21,024 nucleotides of DNA. Origin: a virus. Made by a program: the position numbers and the translations under genes. Under the pieces are notes generated by a model. The model worked only from the letters and a program-made list of their open reading frames with translations, ran no database searches and was not told where the DNA came from. Positions 7,186 through 15,660 of the stretch are shown here, one piece after another (within the stretch, counting starts at the first letter, position 1; every line of letters starts with the position of its first letter). Location of the stretch: positions 1-21,024 of the IMG/VR virus record IMGVR_UViG_3300042934_000479; one strand, given 5' to 3'.

Positions 7186-7915
7186 GTCCGTCCTGCTCAA
7201 CGTCAGGTGTTTTGCGGTCGGACTGGACCTGACGAGCCGCTCCAACAAGATCGAACTCTCCAGCTCGGTGGAGGAGAAGCCCAGCACGAACTACGGCTCG
7301 GACGGCTGGGGCGAAGTCGTCGGCGGACTGGCCTCGGCGGAGATCGCAGGCGAGGGCCAGTGGGAAGCTGGTGACGAATCCAAGGTCGACGACGCCACCT
7401 GGGCGCAGCTCGGCGGTGTCGGCCCCTGGTCCATCAGCGCCAACAACAGCGCCGCCGTCGGCGCGCTGGCGTACTTCACCCAGGCGATGCGAGCGGACTA
7501 CACGCTGGTCGGCGAGGTCGGCGAGGTCGCCCCGTGGGCGTCCACCGCAAAGTCATCCTGGCCGCTGGTGCGCGGTCAGTTCGCCCACCCGCCCGGTACC
7601 GCACGAACCGCCACCGGCACCGGCACCGCTCTTCAACTCGGCGCCGTCCCGGCTCGCAAGCGGGTCTACGCCACGCTGCACGTCCTGTCCGTGGCGGGCA
7701 CCACGCCGTCCCTGACCGCCCGCGTGGAGTCGGCCGCCGACAGCGCGTTCACCGCCCCGACCACCCGCGCGACCTTCGACGCGGCGACCGAGGCCGGCGG
7801 GCAGGCCGTGCGCACCGACGGCACGGCCATCACTGACACCTGGTGGCGCCTCGCCTGGAACATCACCGGCGACGGCCCATCGTTCCTGTTCGCCGCTGCC
7901 CTCGGCATCGGCTGA
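7178..7915 (+). CDS. Tail-tube-like protein with extra C-terminal domain
   Basis: A 245-residue protein. Residues 1 to about 120 match the whole of the shorter protein at 7986-8396: both begin MP..VLL, share a VEEK...TNY...GW.EVVGGL block, and keep similar spacing through the rest of the fold. This points to a tail tube fold. Residues about 125-245 are an added beta-rich domain (RGQFAHPPGTARTATGTG, LHVLSVAGTTPSLTARVES, WWRLAWNITGDGPSFLFA) of a type often attached to actinophage tail proteins, perhaps exposed on the tail surface. The start at ATG 7178 overlaps the previous gene by 8 nt. Which of the two copies is the main tube subunit is not clear from sequence. Confidence 0.75.
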   Translation: MPKSVLLNVRCFAVGLDLTSRSNKIELSSSVEEKPSTNYGSDGWGEVVGGLASAEIAGEGQWEAGDESKVDDATWAQLGGVGPWSISANNSAAVGALAYFTQAMRADYTLVGEVGEVAPWASTAKSSWPLVRGQFAHPPGTARTATGTGTALQLGAVPARKRVYATLHVLSVAGTTPSLTARVESAADSAFTAPTTRATFDAATEAGGQAVRTDGTAITDTWWRLAWNITGDGPSFLFAAALGIG

Positions 7916-7932
7916 TCCCAGTTCCGTTCCTT

Positions 7933-7957
7933 GCCCGGCCCGTCCACGGGCCCGGGC
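7933..7957 (+). terminator. Hairpin between the two tail-tube-like genes
   Basis: GCCCGG-CCCGT (7933-7943) pairs with ACGGGCCCGGGC (7946-7957) around a 2-nt CC loop, leaving one bulged G. A short CTCTCGTC tract follows. It begins 17 nt after the stop of the preceding gene and ends 28 nt before the next start. It may be a partial terminator or a transcript-end stabiliser. Confidence 0.5.
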
Positions 7958-7985
7958 CTCTCGTCATGCCTGAAAGGGGCCAGCC

Positions 7986-8396
7986 GTGCCAACGATGGTT
8001 CTGCTTGCCGAGTACCTGTCCATCAACAGCAACGACCTCTCCGGGCACACCCGCAAGGCGGAGATCGCCGTCGAGGTCGAGGAGAAGGACGTCACGAACT
8101 ACAAGAGCCTGGGCTGGAAGGAAGTCGTCGGCGGCCTCAAGTCCGGCACGCTGGCCTGCGAGTTTCTCCAGGACTTCGCCGCCACCAAGCTGGACGCGAT
8201 CATGTGGCCGCTGCTGGGCACGGTCGTCCCGTTCGAGGTGCGCGCCGACCAGGCCGCCGTGGGCACCAGCAACCCCGCCTACAAGGGCAACATCCTGATC
8301 AACGGCTGGTCCCCGGTCACCGGCTCCGTCGGTGACGAGGCCACCGTGGGCCAGGACTTCACCACCTCCGGGGCCGTGACCCGGGCCACCGCCTAG
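7986..8396 (+). CDS. Major tail (tube) protein, short copy
   Basis: A 136-residue protein, the size of a single tail-tube domain such as those forming the stacked hexameric rings of siphovirus tails. GTG 7986 is preferred over ATG 7995 because it has AAAGGGG six bases upstream and because the resulting MPTMVLL lines up with MPKSVLL of the upstream paralogue. Shared residues include VEEK, TNY, GW and EVVGGL. The C-terminal half (NPAYKGNILINGWSPVTGSV) is beta-rich. Tape-measure chaperone and tape measure genes follow within 1.2 kb, the usual place for the tube gene. Confidence 0.78.
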   Translation: MPTMVLLAEYLSINSNDLSGHTRKAEIAVEVEEKDVTNYKSLGWKEVVGGLKSGTLACEFLQDFAATKLDAIMWPLLGTVVPFEVRADQAAVGTSNPAYKGNILINGWSPVTGSVGDEATVGQDFTTSGAVTRATA

Positions 8397-8406
8397 GACG
8401 GCGGCG

Positions 8407-8913
8407 ATGGCGGACACGTCCGGGCTGGGGCTGGAGCTGACCTCGTCGAACCTGCGCGCGGTCGGCCGGGCGCTGCGGGCCGAGGAGGACGGCAAGGAGC
8501 TGCGCAAGGAACTCACGAAGAACATGCGTGAGGCCCTCAAGCCGGGGGCCGCACGCGCCAAGTCGTCGATCATGTCGATGGCGTCCACGACACCGCACGC
8601 GGGGCCGGCTCTGAAGACGTCGATCGCTCGCAAGATCCGGCCCGAGGTCCGCATCACCGGCAAGTTCCCCGGCGCGAAGATCAAGGCCTTCAAGACGAAG
8701 AACCTGCGGAACTTCCCCAACGCCCCGAAGCGCACCAACCGTGCGTCCGGCTGGCGGCACCCGGTCTACGGCAACCGCGAGGTGTGGGTGCAGCAGACCG
8801 GAAAGATCGAGTGGTTCGACCGGGCCTTCGAGGGCCAGGACGCCCACTACCGCCGACAGGTCCAGTTCGCCCTGGCGGCGATGGTCAACCGCATCGCATC
8901 CCGATCCGACTGA
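8407..8913 (+). CDS. HK97 gp10-like tail/neck protein
   Basis: A 168-residue basic protein. The N-terminal helical part contains ELRKELTKNMREALKPGAAR. A glycine/lysine-rich middle follows, then the recognisable GWRHPVYGNREVWVQQ block (about residues 115-130) and a C-terminal helix. This block marks the HK97 gp10-like family, thought to act in tail completion or head-tail joining. Here it sits after the tube genes rather than before them, an arrangement I also associate with some actinophages. The ribosome binding site is only GGACGG. Confidence 0.75.
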   Translation: MADTSGLGLELTSSNLRAVGRALRAEEDGKELRKELTKNMREALKPGAARAKSSIMSMASTTPHAGPALKTSIARKIRPEVRITGKFPGAKIKAFKTKNLRNFPNAPKRTNRASGWRHPVYGNREVWVQQTGKIEWFDRAFEGQDAHYRRQVQFALAAMVNRIASRSD

Positions 8914-8931
8914 TACCGAAAGGCGGGCCTC

Positions 8932-9321
8932 GTGAAGGTCACGTACAGCCCCGAAGACGGCGACGAGCAGACGTTCGACTACAACCCGAACCGGCTGCTG
9001 TCGGCCGAGCGGGAGGCCCTGGAGAAGCGCACCGGCCGGGCCTTCAACCAGTTCGCCCAGGGTGTGCTCAAGGGGGACTCGCTGTGCCGGCGTGCGCTGC
9101 TGCACGTCCTGCTCAAACGGCAGCACCCCACGATCGCGTTCGACGACGTCGACTTCTGCTGGGACGAACTCAAGGTCGAGATGACCAAGGGCGAGATCAC
9201 CCTCGCGGTGGAGCGGCTGCGGGAGAAGAACGGTGACGAGGACCTGGCCGAGGCCATGCTGAAGGGCTACGACGAGGCCCCGGACGACGAGGGAAAAGCC
9301 CGGCTGCCGTTCGCCGTCTGA
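8932..9321 (+). CDS. Tail assembly chaperone, short (zero-frame) product
   Basis: A 129-residue protein starting at GTG 8932 behind GAAAGGCGG. It holds an N-terminal strand region (VTYSPEDGDEQTFDYN), then helices (ALEKRTGRAFNQFAQGVL, RRALLHVLLKRQHP, GEITLAVERLREKN). It occupies the place of lambda gpG, the chaperone that coats the tape measure during tail assembly. Near its end is a canonical slippery heptamer (9291-9297) which would let a fraction of ribosomes shift to -1 and make a longer protein, listed separately. Confidence 0.82.
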   Translation: MKVTYSPEDGDEQTFDYNPNRLLSAEREALEKRTGRAFNQFAQGVLKGDSLCRRALLHVLLKRQHPTIAFDDVDFCWDELKVEMTKGEITLAVERLREKNGDEDLAEAMLKGYDEAPDDEGKARLPFAV

Positions 9322-9464
9322 AGCACCTGGGCAACGCGGCCCACCTGCTGCACATCACTCCCCGCGACTGGGACCTGCTCACGGTCGAAGAGGCCGATCA
9401 CCTCCTGGCCTGGCTGGACGAGTACCTCGCACAGATGGAGAAGGCCGCCAAGAAGCGGCGATGA
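8932..9464 (+). CDS. Tail assembly chaperone, -1 frameshift fusion (gpG-T analogue)
   Basis: The predicted product joins 8932-9297 to 9297-9464 by a -1 shift at G GGA AAA and is about 177 residues. The added 55 residues begin SPAAVRRLKHLG, contain HITPRDWDLLTVEEADHL, and end in a basic tail (KAAKKRR). The -1 frame is open from the slip site to TGA 9462-9464 and lacks a useful start of its own, so it has no other way of being expressed; it ends 24 nt before the tape measure start. This is the layout of the lambda G/GT pair, where the fusion recruits the tube protein to the tape measure. Frameshifting efficiency cannot be judged from sequence. Confidence 0.8.
9291..9297 (+). promoter_or_regulatory. 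-1 ribosomal slippery site GGGAAAA
   Basis: In the chaperone frame the bases read GAG GGA AAA GCC, so the heptamer is G GGA AAA, an X XXY YYZ slippery sequence. Both tRNAs can re-pair in the -1 frame as GGG AAA. The zero-frame stop is 21 nt downstream. No convincing pseudoknot was seen by eye just after it. Confidence 0.82.
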
Positions 9465-9488
9465 CGCCCGTACTGAAGGGGGTTCGCC

Positions 9489-11765
9489 GTGTCGGACACC
9501 AGTCTGGTCTTCGCCCTGTCCACCCGGGACGACACCGGCCAGGGCCTGCGCTCGGCCCGGGAGAGCATCGACTCCGAGACGGAGGGGATGGCCGACGACG
9601 TCGCCGCCAACGGGTCCCGGATGGGGCCCGCCCTGGCGGCGGCCGGCGCCGCAGCCGGGGCCCTGGCCGGGGCGGCGATCATGTCGACGCTGGCGCAGGC
9701 GATGGACGTCTCGCAGGCGACCACGCGCCTCGAGGCGCAGCTGGCGAACACGACCGCGGACGTGTCGGCGGCGACGGACACGATGACGAAGGTCTTCACC
9801 GACGGGTGGGGGGAGTCCGCCACCGAGGTCGGCGACGCGATCAAGTCCGTGACGCTGAACATGGACGAGTTCACGGGGCAGCAGGGCCGCCTGGAGGACA
9901 TGACCAAGGCCGCGCTGGCCCTGTCCCAGGCCTTTGACCAGGAGGTCAACAAGACCACCGCGGCCGCCGGGCAGCTGGTGAAGACCGGCCTGGCCGACTC
10001 CTTCGAGGAGGCGATGGACCTCATCGCCGCCGGTCTGGGCAGCGTCGCGAACAAGAGCGACGACCTCCTGGACACGCTGAACGAGTACAGCACCTTGTTC
10101 CGACGGGTTGGCTTGGATGGCGAGACGGCTCTGGGCCTGATCAACCAGGGCCTCCAGGCGGGCGCCAGGGACTCCGACGCCATCGCGGACGCCATCGGCA
10201 TCTTCAGCGAGATGGCCCTCGCCGGGGGCAAGCAGGTCAACGACGCGTTCGGGTCGATCGGCCTGAACGGCGAGGACATCGGCCGGCGGATGCGGGCGGG
10301 AGGCGACGAGGCCACCTCCGCGCTGCAGGACACGATGGACGCCCTGCGCGGCACCGACGACGCCACCACCCGGCTGACCGCCGCGCAGGTCCTGTTCGGG
10401 GACCTCGCCAACACGCAGGCGGACGCCCTGTACGCGCTGGACCCGGCGAGCGCGGCGGCCGCGGGCGGCTTCGACGACGTCGCGGGCGCGGCCGACAAGG
10501 TCGTGAAGAAGCTGGAGAACTCCCCGGCGATGAAGCTGGAGGCCTTCAAGCGGACCGTGCAGCAGAACGTCATCGACTTCCTCGGCGGCCAGGTCCTCCC
10601 GGCGGTCGTCGACTTCAAGGACCGGTTCGGCGCGGCCGCACGCGAGGCGTGGGCCGCGGCCGGGGACGGCGGCGCCGAGGGCGTCGACCGCGTCCTGACC
10701 TTCGTCGCCCTCCTCGGGCAGCGCATCGCCGAGAAGATCGTCACCGACCTGGTGCCGAAGGCGGCCGAGGGCCTGGCGCACTTCGGGCAGCGGCTCGCCG
10801 AGTACGCGATGCAGGACCCCATGGCCCTGTTCAAGGTCGCGCTGATCGCGGGCGCGCTCATCCTCGCCCTCACCCAGCTTCCGATCCTGCTGATCGCAAC
10901 TCTCGGCACGGTCGCCGGGCTCATCATCGGCGGCTTCGTCGCCGAAATGCTGATGAAGCTGGAGGAGAAGGGGCCCGAGTGGTGGCAGGCCTTCGTCGAC
11001 TGGCTGTCCGCCCTGCCCGCCGGTCTGTGGTCCGCCTTCACGGGCCTCGGCCTGTTCATCCAGGCCTGGTTCTCCAGCCTGTGGGACACCTACATCGCCG
11101 ACCCGGTCAGCCAGCAGTGGAACAACCTGATCAACAGCGTCGGCGGACTGCCCGGCCGGATCCTCGGCTCACTGACCGCGCTGGGCACGATGCTGTGGCG
11201 CACGGGCTGGGACAGCTTCCAGGAGCTGACCCTCGCCGGTATCGACCGGGCCCTGGCGCTGGTGTCGTGGGTGCGCGGCCTGCCCGAGACCATCGCGGGC
11301 GCCCTGACCAGCGGCGCCTGGCGCATGTACAACGCGGGCCTGGACTTCGTCTACGGCATCTGGAACGGCATCAGCGCCGCGGGCGGCTGGCTCTGGTCGA
11401 AGATCCAGAACTTCACCAGCGACTACATCGTCGACCCGGTACAGGACTTCCTCCACATCGGCTCCCCGTCCAAGCTGGCCGCCGACCAGATCGGCCACTG
11501 GATCCCCGCCGGTATCGCCATGGGCGTGGAGGACAACGCGGGCATCGTCGACCAGGCGATGCGGGACGTCGTCGATCCGGCCTCCTACCGGCCCGCTCCC
11601 GGCCTCATGCCGGGCCCGTCGTCCGCAGCCACGCTCGGCGCCAACGCGGCCCAGGTCCGGATCGTGATGGAGCTGGTCGGCGGCAGCCGGGCGTTCCGGG
11701 AGTTCTTCCAGGAGTCCGTCCGCCTCACCACGGGCGGCGACGTCGTCAAGTTCGCGAAGGGATGA
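9489..11765 (+). CDS. Tail tape measure protein
   Basis: A 758-residue protein that sets tail length and is ejected during infection. GTG 9489 follows GAAGGGGG. The N-terminal 350 residues are Ala/Thr/Asp-rich helical sequence, with MSTLAQAMDVSQATTRLEAQL and TMTKVFTDGWGESATEVGDA typical of the tape-measure core. Hydrophobic segments lie at about 445-488 (ALIAGALILALTQLPILLI, TVAGLIIGGFVAEML), with further Trp-rich amphipathic helices to about 630. The C-terminus has the family signature DFLHIGSPSKLAADQIGHW near residue 655. At about 0.15 nm per residue, the known rule for siphovirus tapes, tail length would be near 110 nm. Its stop overlaps the next start as ATGA. Confidence 0.95.
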   Translation: MSDTSLVFALSTRDDTGQGLRSARESIDSETEGMADDVAANGSRMGPALAAAGAAAGALAGAAIMSTLAQAMDVSQATTRLEAQLANTTADVSAATDTMTKVFTDGWGESATEVGDAIKSVTLNMDEFTGQQGRLEDMTKAALALSQAFDQEVNKTTAAAGQLVKTGLADSFEEAMDLIAAGLGSVANKSDDLLDTLNEYSTLFRRVGLDGETALGLINQGLQAGARDSDAIADAIGIFSEMALAGGKQVNDAFGSIGLNGEDIGRRMRAGGDEATSALQDTMDALRGTDDATTRLTAAQVLFGDLANTQADALYALDPASAAAAGGFDDVAGAADKVVKKLENSPAMKLEAFKRTVQQNVIDFLGGQVLPAVVDFKDRFGAAAREAWAAAGDGGAEGVDRVLTFVALLGQRIAEKIVTDLVPKAAEGLAHFGQRLAEYAMQDPMALFKVALIAGALILALTQLPILLIATLGTVAGLIIGGFVAEMLMKLEEKGPEWWQAFVDWLSALPAGLWSAFTGLGLFIQAWFSSLWDTYIADPVSQQWNNLINSVGGLPGRILGSLTALGTMLWRTGWDSFQELTLAGIDRALALVSWVRGLPETIAGALTSGAWRMYNAGLDFVYGIWNGISAAGGWLWSKIQNFTSDYIVDPVQDFLHIGSPSKLAADQIGHWIPAGIAMGVEDNAGIVDQAMRDVVDPASYRPAPGLMPGPSSAATLGANAAQVRIVMELVGGSRAFREFFQESVRLTTGGDVVKFAKG

Positions 11766-14700
11766 CCATGCCGAGCCTGCCCCCGCCCGTGTGGGCTGAC
11801 CTCTGGTACGACGGGGCCTGGAACGACATCACCGAGGACGTGCGTGTGACGACGGCCCCGGTGACCGTCACCCGGGGCCTGTCCTCGGAGTCGTCCACCG
11901 AGGCCGACCCGACGTCGGGCACGTGCGACCTGGACTCCCGGGACAACCGGTACGCCCCGCGGAACCCCATGTCGCCGCTGTACGGGAAGATCGGCCGCAA
12001 CACGCCGTTCCGCTGGGGGTACAACACCGGCTCGCCGTGGGTGGAGATGCGCACGGTCGAGAACGCGCTCACCACCCCGGGCAGCACTAGCTTTGCGGTG
12101 GGCGACCTTGACTTGCGCTTGGACGTCGCTCTGAACGTCTGGGCCAGCCGGGACCTGGCCGGCCGCTACCTGCCCACGGGCGACAACCGGGCTTGGGCCG
12201 TGACCGTGCTGTCCACCGGGCAGCTGGCGTTCTACTGGACCCCGATCGGCATCCTGGAGAGCAGGATCGCCGTGCTGTCCACCGTCCCGGTGCCCGCGCA
12301 CAACGGGCAGCGGCTTGCGATCCGGGTGACGCTCGACGTGGACAACGGCGCCAGCGGCTACACGGTGCGGTTCTACACGGGCCGGGCCGTGGACGACACC
12401 GACTGGGAGCTGCTGGGGGACCCGGTCGTCGGCGCGTCGACCACGTCCGTGTTCGACGGGATCGCCGATATCGAGCTGGGCAGAGTCGTGTACCTCGACG
12501 GCGCCGCCCTGGCCGGACGCCTGTACGCCTTCCGGCTCCTGAACGGCATCGGCGGCACGGTGGTGGCGTCCATGGACGCGTCCGACGCCGAGCCCGGCGA
12601 CTCCTCGTTCACGTCCGGCGGGCTCGTCTGGACGGCCGTCAACGGCGCCTCCCTGTCAAACCGGCACGTGCGTATGGCCGGGGAGATCCCGGCCTGGCCG
12701 CCCACCCGGGACCTGTCCGGCCAGGACAACATCGTCTCCATCGCGCCGACCGGGATCACGCGGCGGATGGACGCCGGGAACAAGCCACAGGACTCCGCGC
12801 TGCGCCGCTTCATCCAGGACCGGGGGCCGCTGGAGTGCTGGCCGCTCACGGACGGCGTGGACTCCCGGACCGCCAAGAGCCTGCTGGGCGGACGGGACAT
12901 GGTGCTCTCGCTGAGGGAAGGGGACGTCGCTCCCGCGTGGGCAGCGGGGACGCTCGCCGACTGGATCGAGCCCGTCGCAGCGAGCAGGACCGGGAAAGCC
13001 ACCAGCCTTCTCGGCTACACCCCCCGCGTGACGAACACGGGCGGCAGCTGGTCGGTGGACATGTTCGTGACCGGGGGCGGTACCGCTGGCATCTGGTCGT
13101 GGACCGTGTTCGACAGGGGCGCCGGGACCAACGCCGACAACGAGGTCAGCATCATCATGCTGCTCAACAGCAGCCTCCAGCAGGCCACCATGATCCGCCA
13201 CTCGGAGGGATCGGACAGCAGCAGCGAGGCCCACCTCGGCAACTACTTCTTCGACGTCGACATCTTCGACGACCAGCCGCACTACCTGCGGCTGACCGTG
13301 GACACAACCCCCTTCTGGACGCTGTACGTGGACGGGGTGTACATGGCGTCCGGTCCCCTGGGCGTCGCCATGAAGCCCGTCAGCCGGGTCCGGCTCGGCT
13401 GGGGCGGCCCCAACCCCGACCTCACCCCCCAGTCGATCGGCTACCTCACCTACTGGGACAGCACCGGCCCGACACCGGCCGAGATGTGGACCGCCTACAT
13501 GGGGTTCCAGGGTGAGCGCGCCGGTGACCGGATCCTCCGGCTGACGAGCGAGGCCGGATACCCCGCGTCGGTGTCCGGACTGGCTGCCTACCAGCAGCGG
13601 ATGGGTATCCAGGACCAGGCGAAGCTTCTGTCGCTGCTCAACGAGGCCAACGCCACCGACTTCGGGTATCTGCTGGACCGGCGGGACGCCGTCGAAGTGA
13701 TCCAGCGGGGCGGCTCCACGCTGTGGAACCAGCCGCCGGCGCTCACCCTCGACTACTCGGCCGGTCTGATCGGCGCGCCCTTCAAGCCGGTCGACGACGA
13801 CAAGCTGACCGAGAACGACGTCTCCGTGAAGCGCGCCTACGGCTCGGTCCCGGCGCGCTGGGTCCTCGAGGAAGGGGAGCTGTCCGTCCAGGACCCGCCG
13901 AACGGGGTGGGCCGCTACGACAACGAATACACGTACTCGCTGGCGACGGACACGCAGGCCGACCATGTCGCGTCGATGCGGCTGCACCTGGGCACGTACA
14001 ACGGCGTCCGCTACACGCGGCTGACGCTGAACCTCGCGAACGAGCGTGTGCACGCGATGATCGACGACATCCTCCGCATCGATGTCGGCGACAAGATCCG
14101 GCTCACCAACTTGCCTGCCGATCACGGGCCGGACGCCGTGGACGTCCTCGTGCACGGCTACGAGGAGGAAGCCGGGCCGGACGCCTGGACGATCACGTTC
14201 AACTGCCGTCCCGGCGAGCCCTGGACCGCAGGCGTAGCGGACGGCGCCGACAGCCGCGCGGACATCGGCGGCTCGCACCTGGCGGCCGCCATCGACGCCG
14301 ACGACACCACCGTGCCGCTCACCGTCACCGGCGAACGAGCCTGGACCAGCGATCCGGCTGACATGCCGTTCGACGTGCGGATGGGCGGGGAGGTGATGCG
14401 GGTGCAGGCGGTCACCCCGTTCGTCCGCGACACCTTCAGCCGGACCGTGGCCAGCGGGTGGGGGACGGCCGACAGCGGCGTCGCCTGGTCCACGTCGGGC
14501 GGCAGCGCCTCCGACTACAGCGTGAGCAACGGCGTCGGCCGCCACTCCATGAGCACCAAGGCCGTCGCGCGGATCACCTCGATCACGGGCCTGAGCATGG
14601 CAACCGTCGACATGCAGGTCACCATGTCGGTGCCGGTCTTCCCGGCCGGAAACGGGGTCTATGCCTTCCTCCTGGTCCGCGCCGATATCGCCGCCGACCG

Positions 14701-15127
14701 CTCCTACCTCGCCCGCCTGTACTTCGGCCAGGACGGCCTCGTCGACCTGAGCCTTCGCAAACGGTCGCCAGAGATCGAGCTTGCCAACGCGGACAGCGTG
14801 GTCGCCTTCACCGCAGGGACGCGGGTTCGCGCCCGGCTCCAGGTGCAGGGCGCCACCCTGCGGGCCAAGGCGTGGGCGGCGACCGCCGCCGAACCTGCGG
14901 CCTGGCAGGTGACTGCCACCGATAGCGACATCACCAGCCCAGGCACCATCGCCGTCCGCTCCTACGTGGCCACGTCGAACACCAACCCGACCCCGGTCGT
15001 CGTCGAGTTCGACGACGTGACAGTCGCCCAACAGGCCACGGTGGACCGCTCCACCAACGGTGTCTCGAAGGGGCACCAGGCGGGCTCCGACGTGCGCCTG
15101 GCCACCCCCAACTACGCGGCCCTTTAG
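11762..15127 (+). CDS. Large minor tail protein with three beta-sandwich-like modules
   Basis: A 1121-residue tail-tip or baseplate protein. ATG 11762 overlaps the tape measure stop (ATGA); a second in-frame ATG lies at 11768. The first 95 residues (WADLWYDGAWNDITEDVRVT, then CDLDSRDNRYAPRNP) are the usual opening of Streptomyces phage minor tail proteins. Residues about 96-295 look like a concanavalin/LamG-type sandwich. Residues about 415-580 form a second (GSWSVDMFV, WTLYVDGVYMASGPLG). The following part (LNLANERVHAMIDDILRIDV, VHGYEEEAGPDAWTITFNC) resembles tail-hub domains. A third sandwich begins at DTFSRTVASGWGTADSG (about 889) and runs to about 1086. Such modules commonly bind cell-wall carbohydrate, so host recognition is likely but inferred. 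Confidence 0.88.
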   Translation: MTMPSLPPPVWADLWYDGAWNDITEDVRVTTAPVTVTRGLSSESSTEADPTSGTCDLDSRDNRYAPRNPMSPLYGKIGRNTPFRWGYNTGSPWVEMRTVENALTTPGSTSFAVGDLDLRLDVALNVWASRDLAGRYLPTGDNRAWAVTVLSTGQLAFYWTPIGILESRIAVLSTVPVPAHNGQRLAIRVTLDVDNGASGYTVRFYTGRAVDDTDWELLGDPVVGASTTSVFDGIADIELGRVVYLDGAALAGRLYAFRLLNGIGGTVVASMDASDAEPGDSSFTSGGLVWTAVNGASLSNRHVRMAGEIPAWPPTRDLSGQDNIVSIAPTGITRRMDAGNKPQDSALRRFIQDRGPLECWPLTDGVDSRTAKSLLGGRDMVLSLREGDVAPAWAAGTLADWIEPVAASRTGKATSLLGYTPRVTNTGGSWSVDMFVTGGGTAGIWSWTVFDRGAGTNADNEVSIIMLLNSSLQQATMIRHSEGSDSSSEAHLGNYFFDVDIFDDQPHYLRLTVDTTPFWTLYVDGVYMASGPLGVAMKPVSRVRLGWGGPNPDLTPQSIGYLTYWDSTGPTPAEMWTAYMGFQGERAGDRILRLTSEAGYPASVSGLAAYQQRMGIQDQAKLLSLLNEANATDFGYLLDRRDAVEVIQRGGSTLWNQPPALTLDYSAGLIGAPFKPVDDDKLTENDVSVKRAYGSVPARWVLEEGELSVQDPPNGVGRYDNEYTYSLATDTQADHVASMRLHLGTYNGVRYTRLTLNLANERVHAMIDDILRIDVGDKIRLTNLPADHGPDAVDVLVHGYEEEAGPDAWTITFNCRPGEPWTAGVADGADSRADIGGSHLAAAIDADDTTVPLTVTGERAWTSDPADMPFDVRMGGEVMRVQAVTPFVRDTFSRTVASGWGTADSGVAWSTSGGSASDYSVSNGVGRHSMSTKAVARITSITGLSMATVDMQVTMSVPVFPAGNGVYAFLLVRADIAADRSYLARLYFGQDGLVDLSLRKRSPEIELANADSVVAFTAGTRVRARLQVQGATLRAKAWAATAAEPAAWQVTATDSDITSPGTIAVRSYVATSNTNPTPVVVEFDDVTVAQQATVDRSTNGVSKGHQAGSDVRLATPNYAAL

Positions 15128-15136
15128 GAGGCGAAG

Positions 15137-15649
15137 ATGACGGACTGGCGCGGCGGCATGCGCACGACCGCAGACCGCCTGTACGAGACCGACCTCATCG
15201 GCAGGCTGGTCTTCCTCGCCAACCGCAACGCCAACCAGACCATCAGCAGCGGCGGCGACACCGCCTCCAACGCGATGCAGTGGGACGCGGTGGACCTGGA
15301 CGTCCTCGGCGGCTGGAAAGTGGGCCAGCCCACCCGCTGGACGGCGCCGAGGGCTGGCTGGTGGACCTTCCAGGGCGCCGTCGGCTTCAACAGCTCGACC
15401 GCCGGCACCGTCCGGGAGTGCAGCTGGTACGTCAACGGCGGCCTCATCAGCATGGGCCGCTCGCACCCGATCAACATGTCCGGCATCGTGTCCGGCGCGC
15501 TGACCGTGGACGCCCGCTCCATCCCGCGGCTGATGGTCGTAGGCGACTACGTGGAGCTGGTCGCGGGCCAGAACAGCGGCTCTCCACTGGACACGGCCAC
15601 CGGCTCCTACCGGCCGTACATCTCGATCACCTACTCCGGTCCTGCATAA
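15137..15649 (+). CDS. Minor tail protein, probable receptor-binding jelly roll
   Basis: A 170-residue protein with a near-perfect AGGAGG site 7 nt before ATG 15137. After a short N-terminal attachment segment (RTTADRLYETDLIGRLVFLAN) it is beta-rich: WTAPRAGWWTFQGAVGFN, ECSWYVNGGLI, VDARSIPRLMVVGDYVELVA, SYRPYISITYSG. This pattern of alternating strands with a W..P.AGWW.F motif resembles C1q/TNF-like trimeric jelly rolls found at the tips of actinophage tails. Its place after the large minor tail protein supports a host-contact role. The fold is inferred from pattern, not from a search. Confidence 0.72.
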   Translation: MTDWRGGMRTTADRLYETDLIGRLVFLANRNANQTISSGGDTASNAMQWDAVDLDVLGGWKVGQPTRWTAPRAGWWTFQGAVGFNSSTAGTVRECSWYVNGGLISMGRSHPINMSGIVSGALTVDARSIPRLMVVGDYVELVAGQNSGSPLDTATGSYRPYISITYSGPA

Positions 15650-15660
15650 GGGAGATACGC

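Noticed and set aside
9328-9343. TGGGC/GCCCA stem as the frameshift stimulator
   Set aside because: It starts about 30 nt after the slippery site, too far for the usual 5-9 nt spacer, and is only 5 bp.
10649-11761. Upstream extension of the large minor tail protein frame
   Set aside because: It lies wholly inside the tape measure gene in another frame, with Arg/Gly/Pro-rich shadow composition; the ATGA overlap at 11762 is the real start.
12656-15466. Long minus-strand open frame (936 codons)
   Set aside because: It is antisense to the large minor tail protein, with the same composition artefact and no recognisable domain or ribosome binding site.
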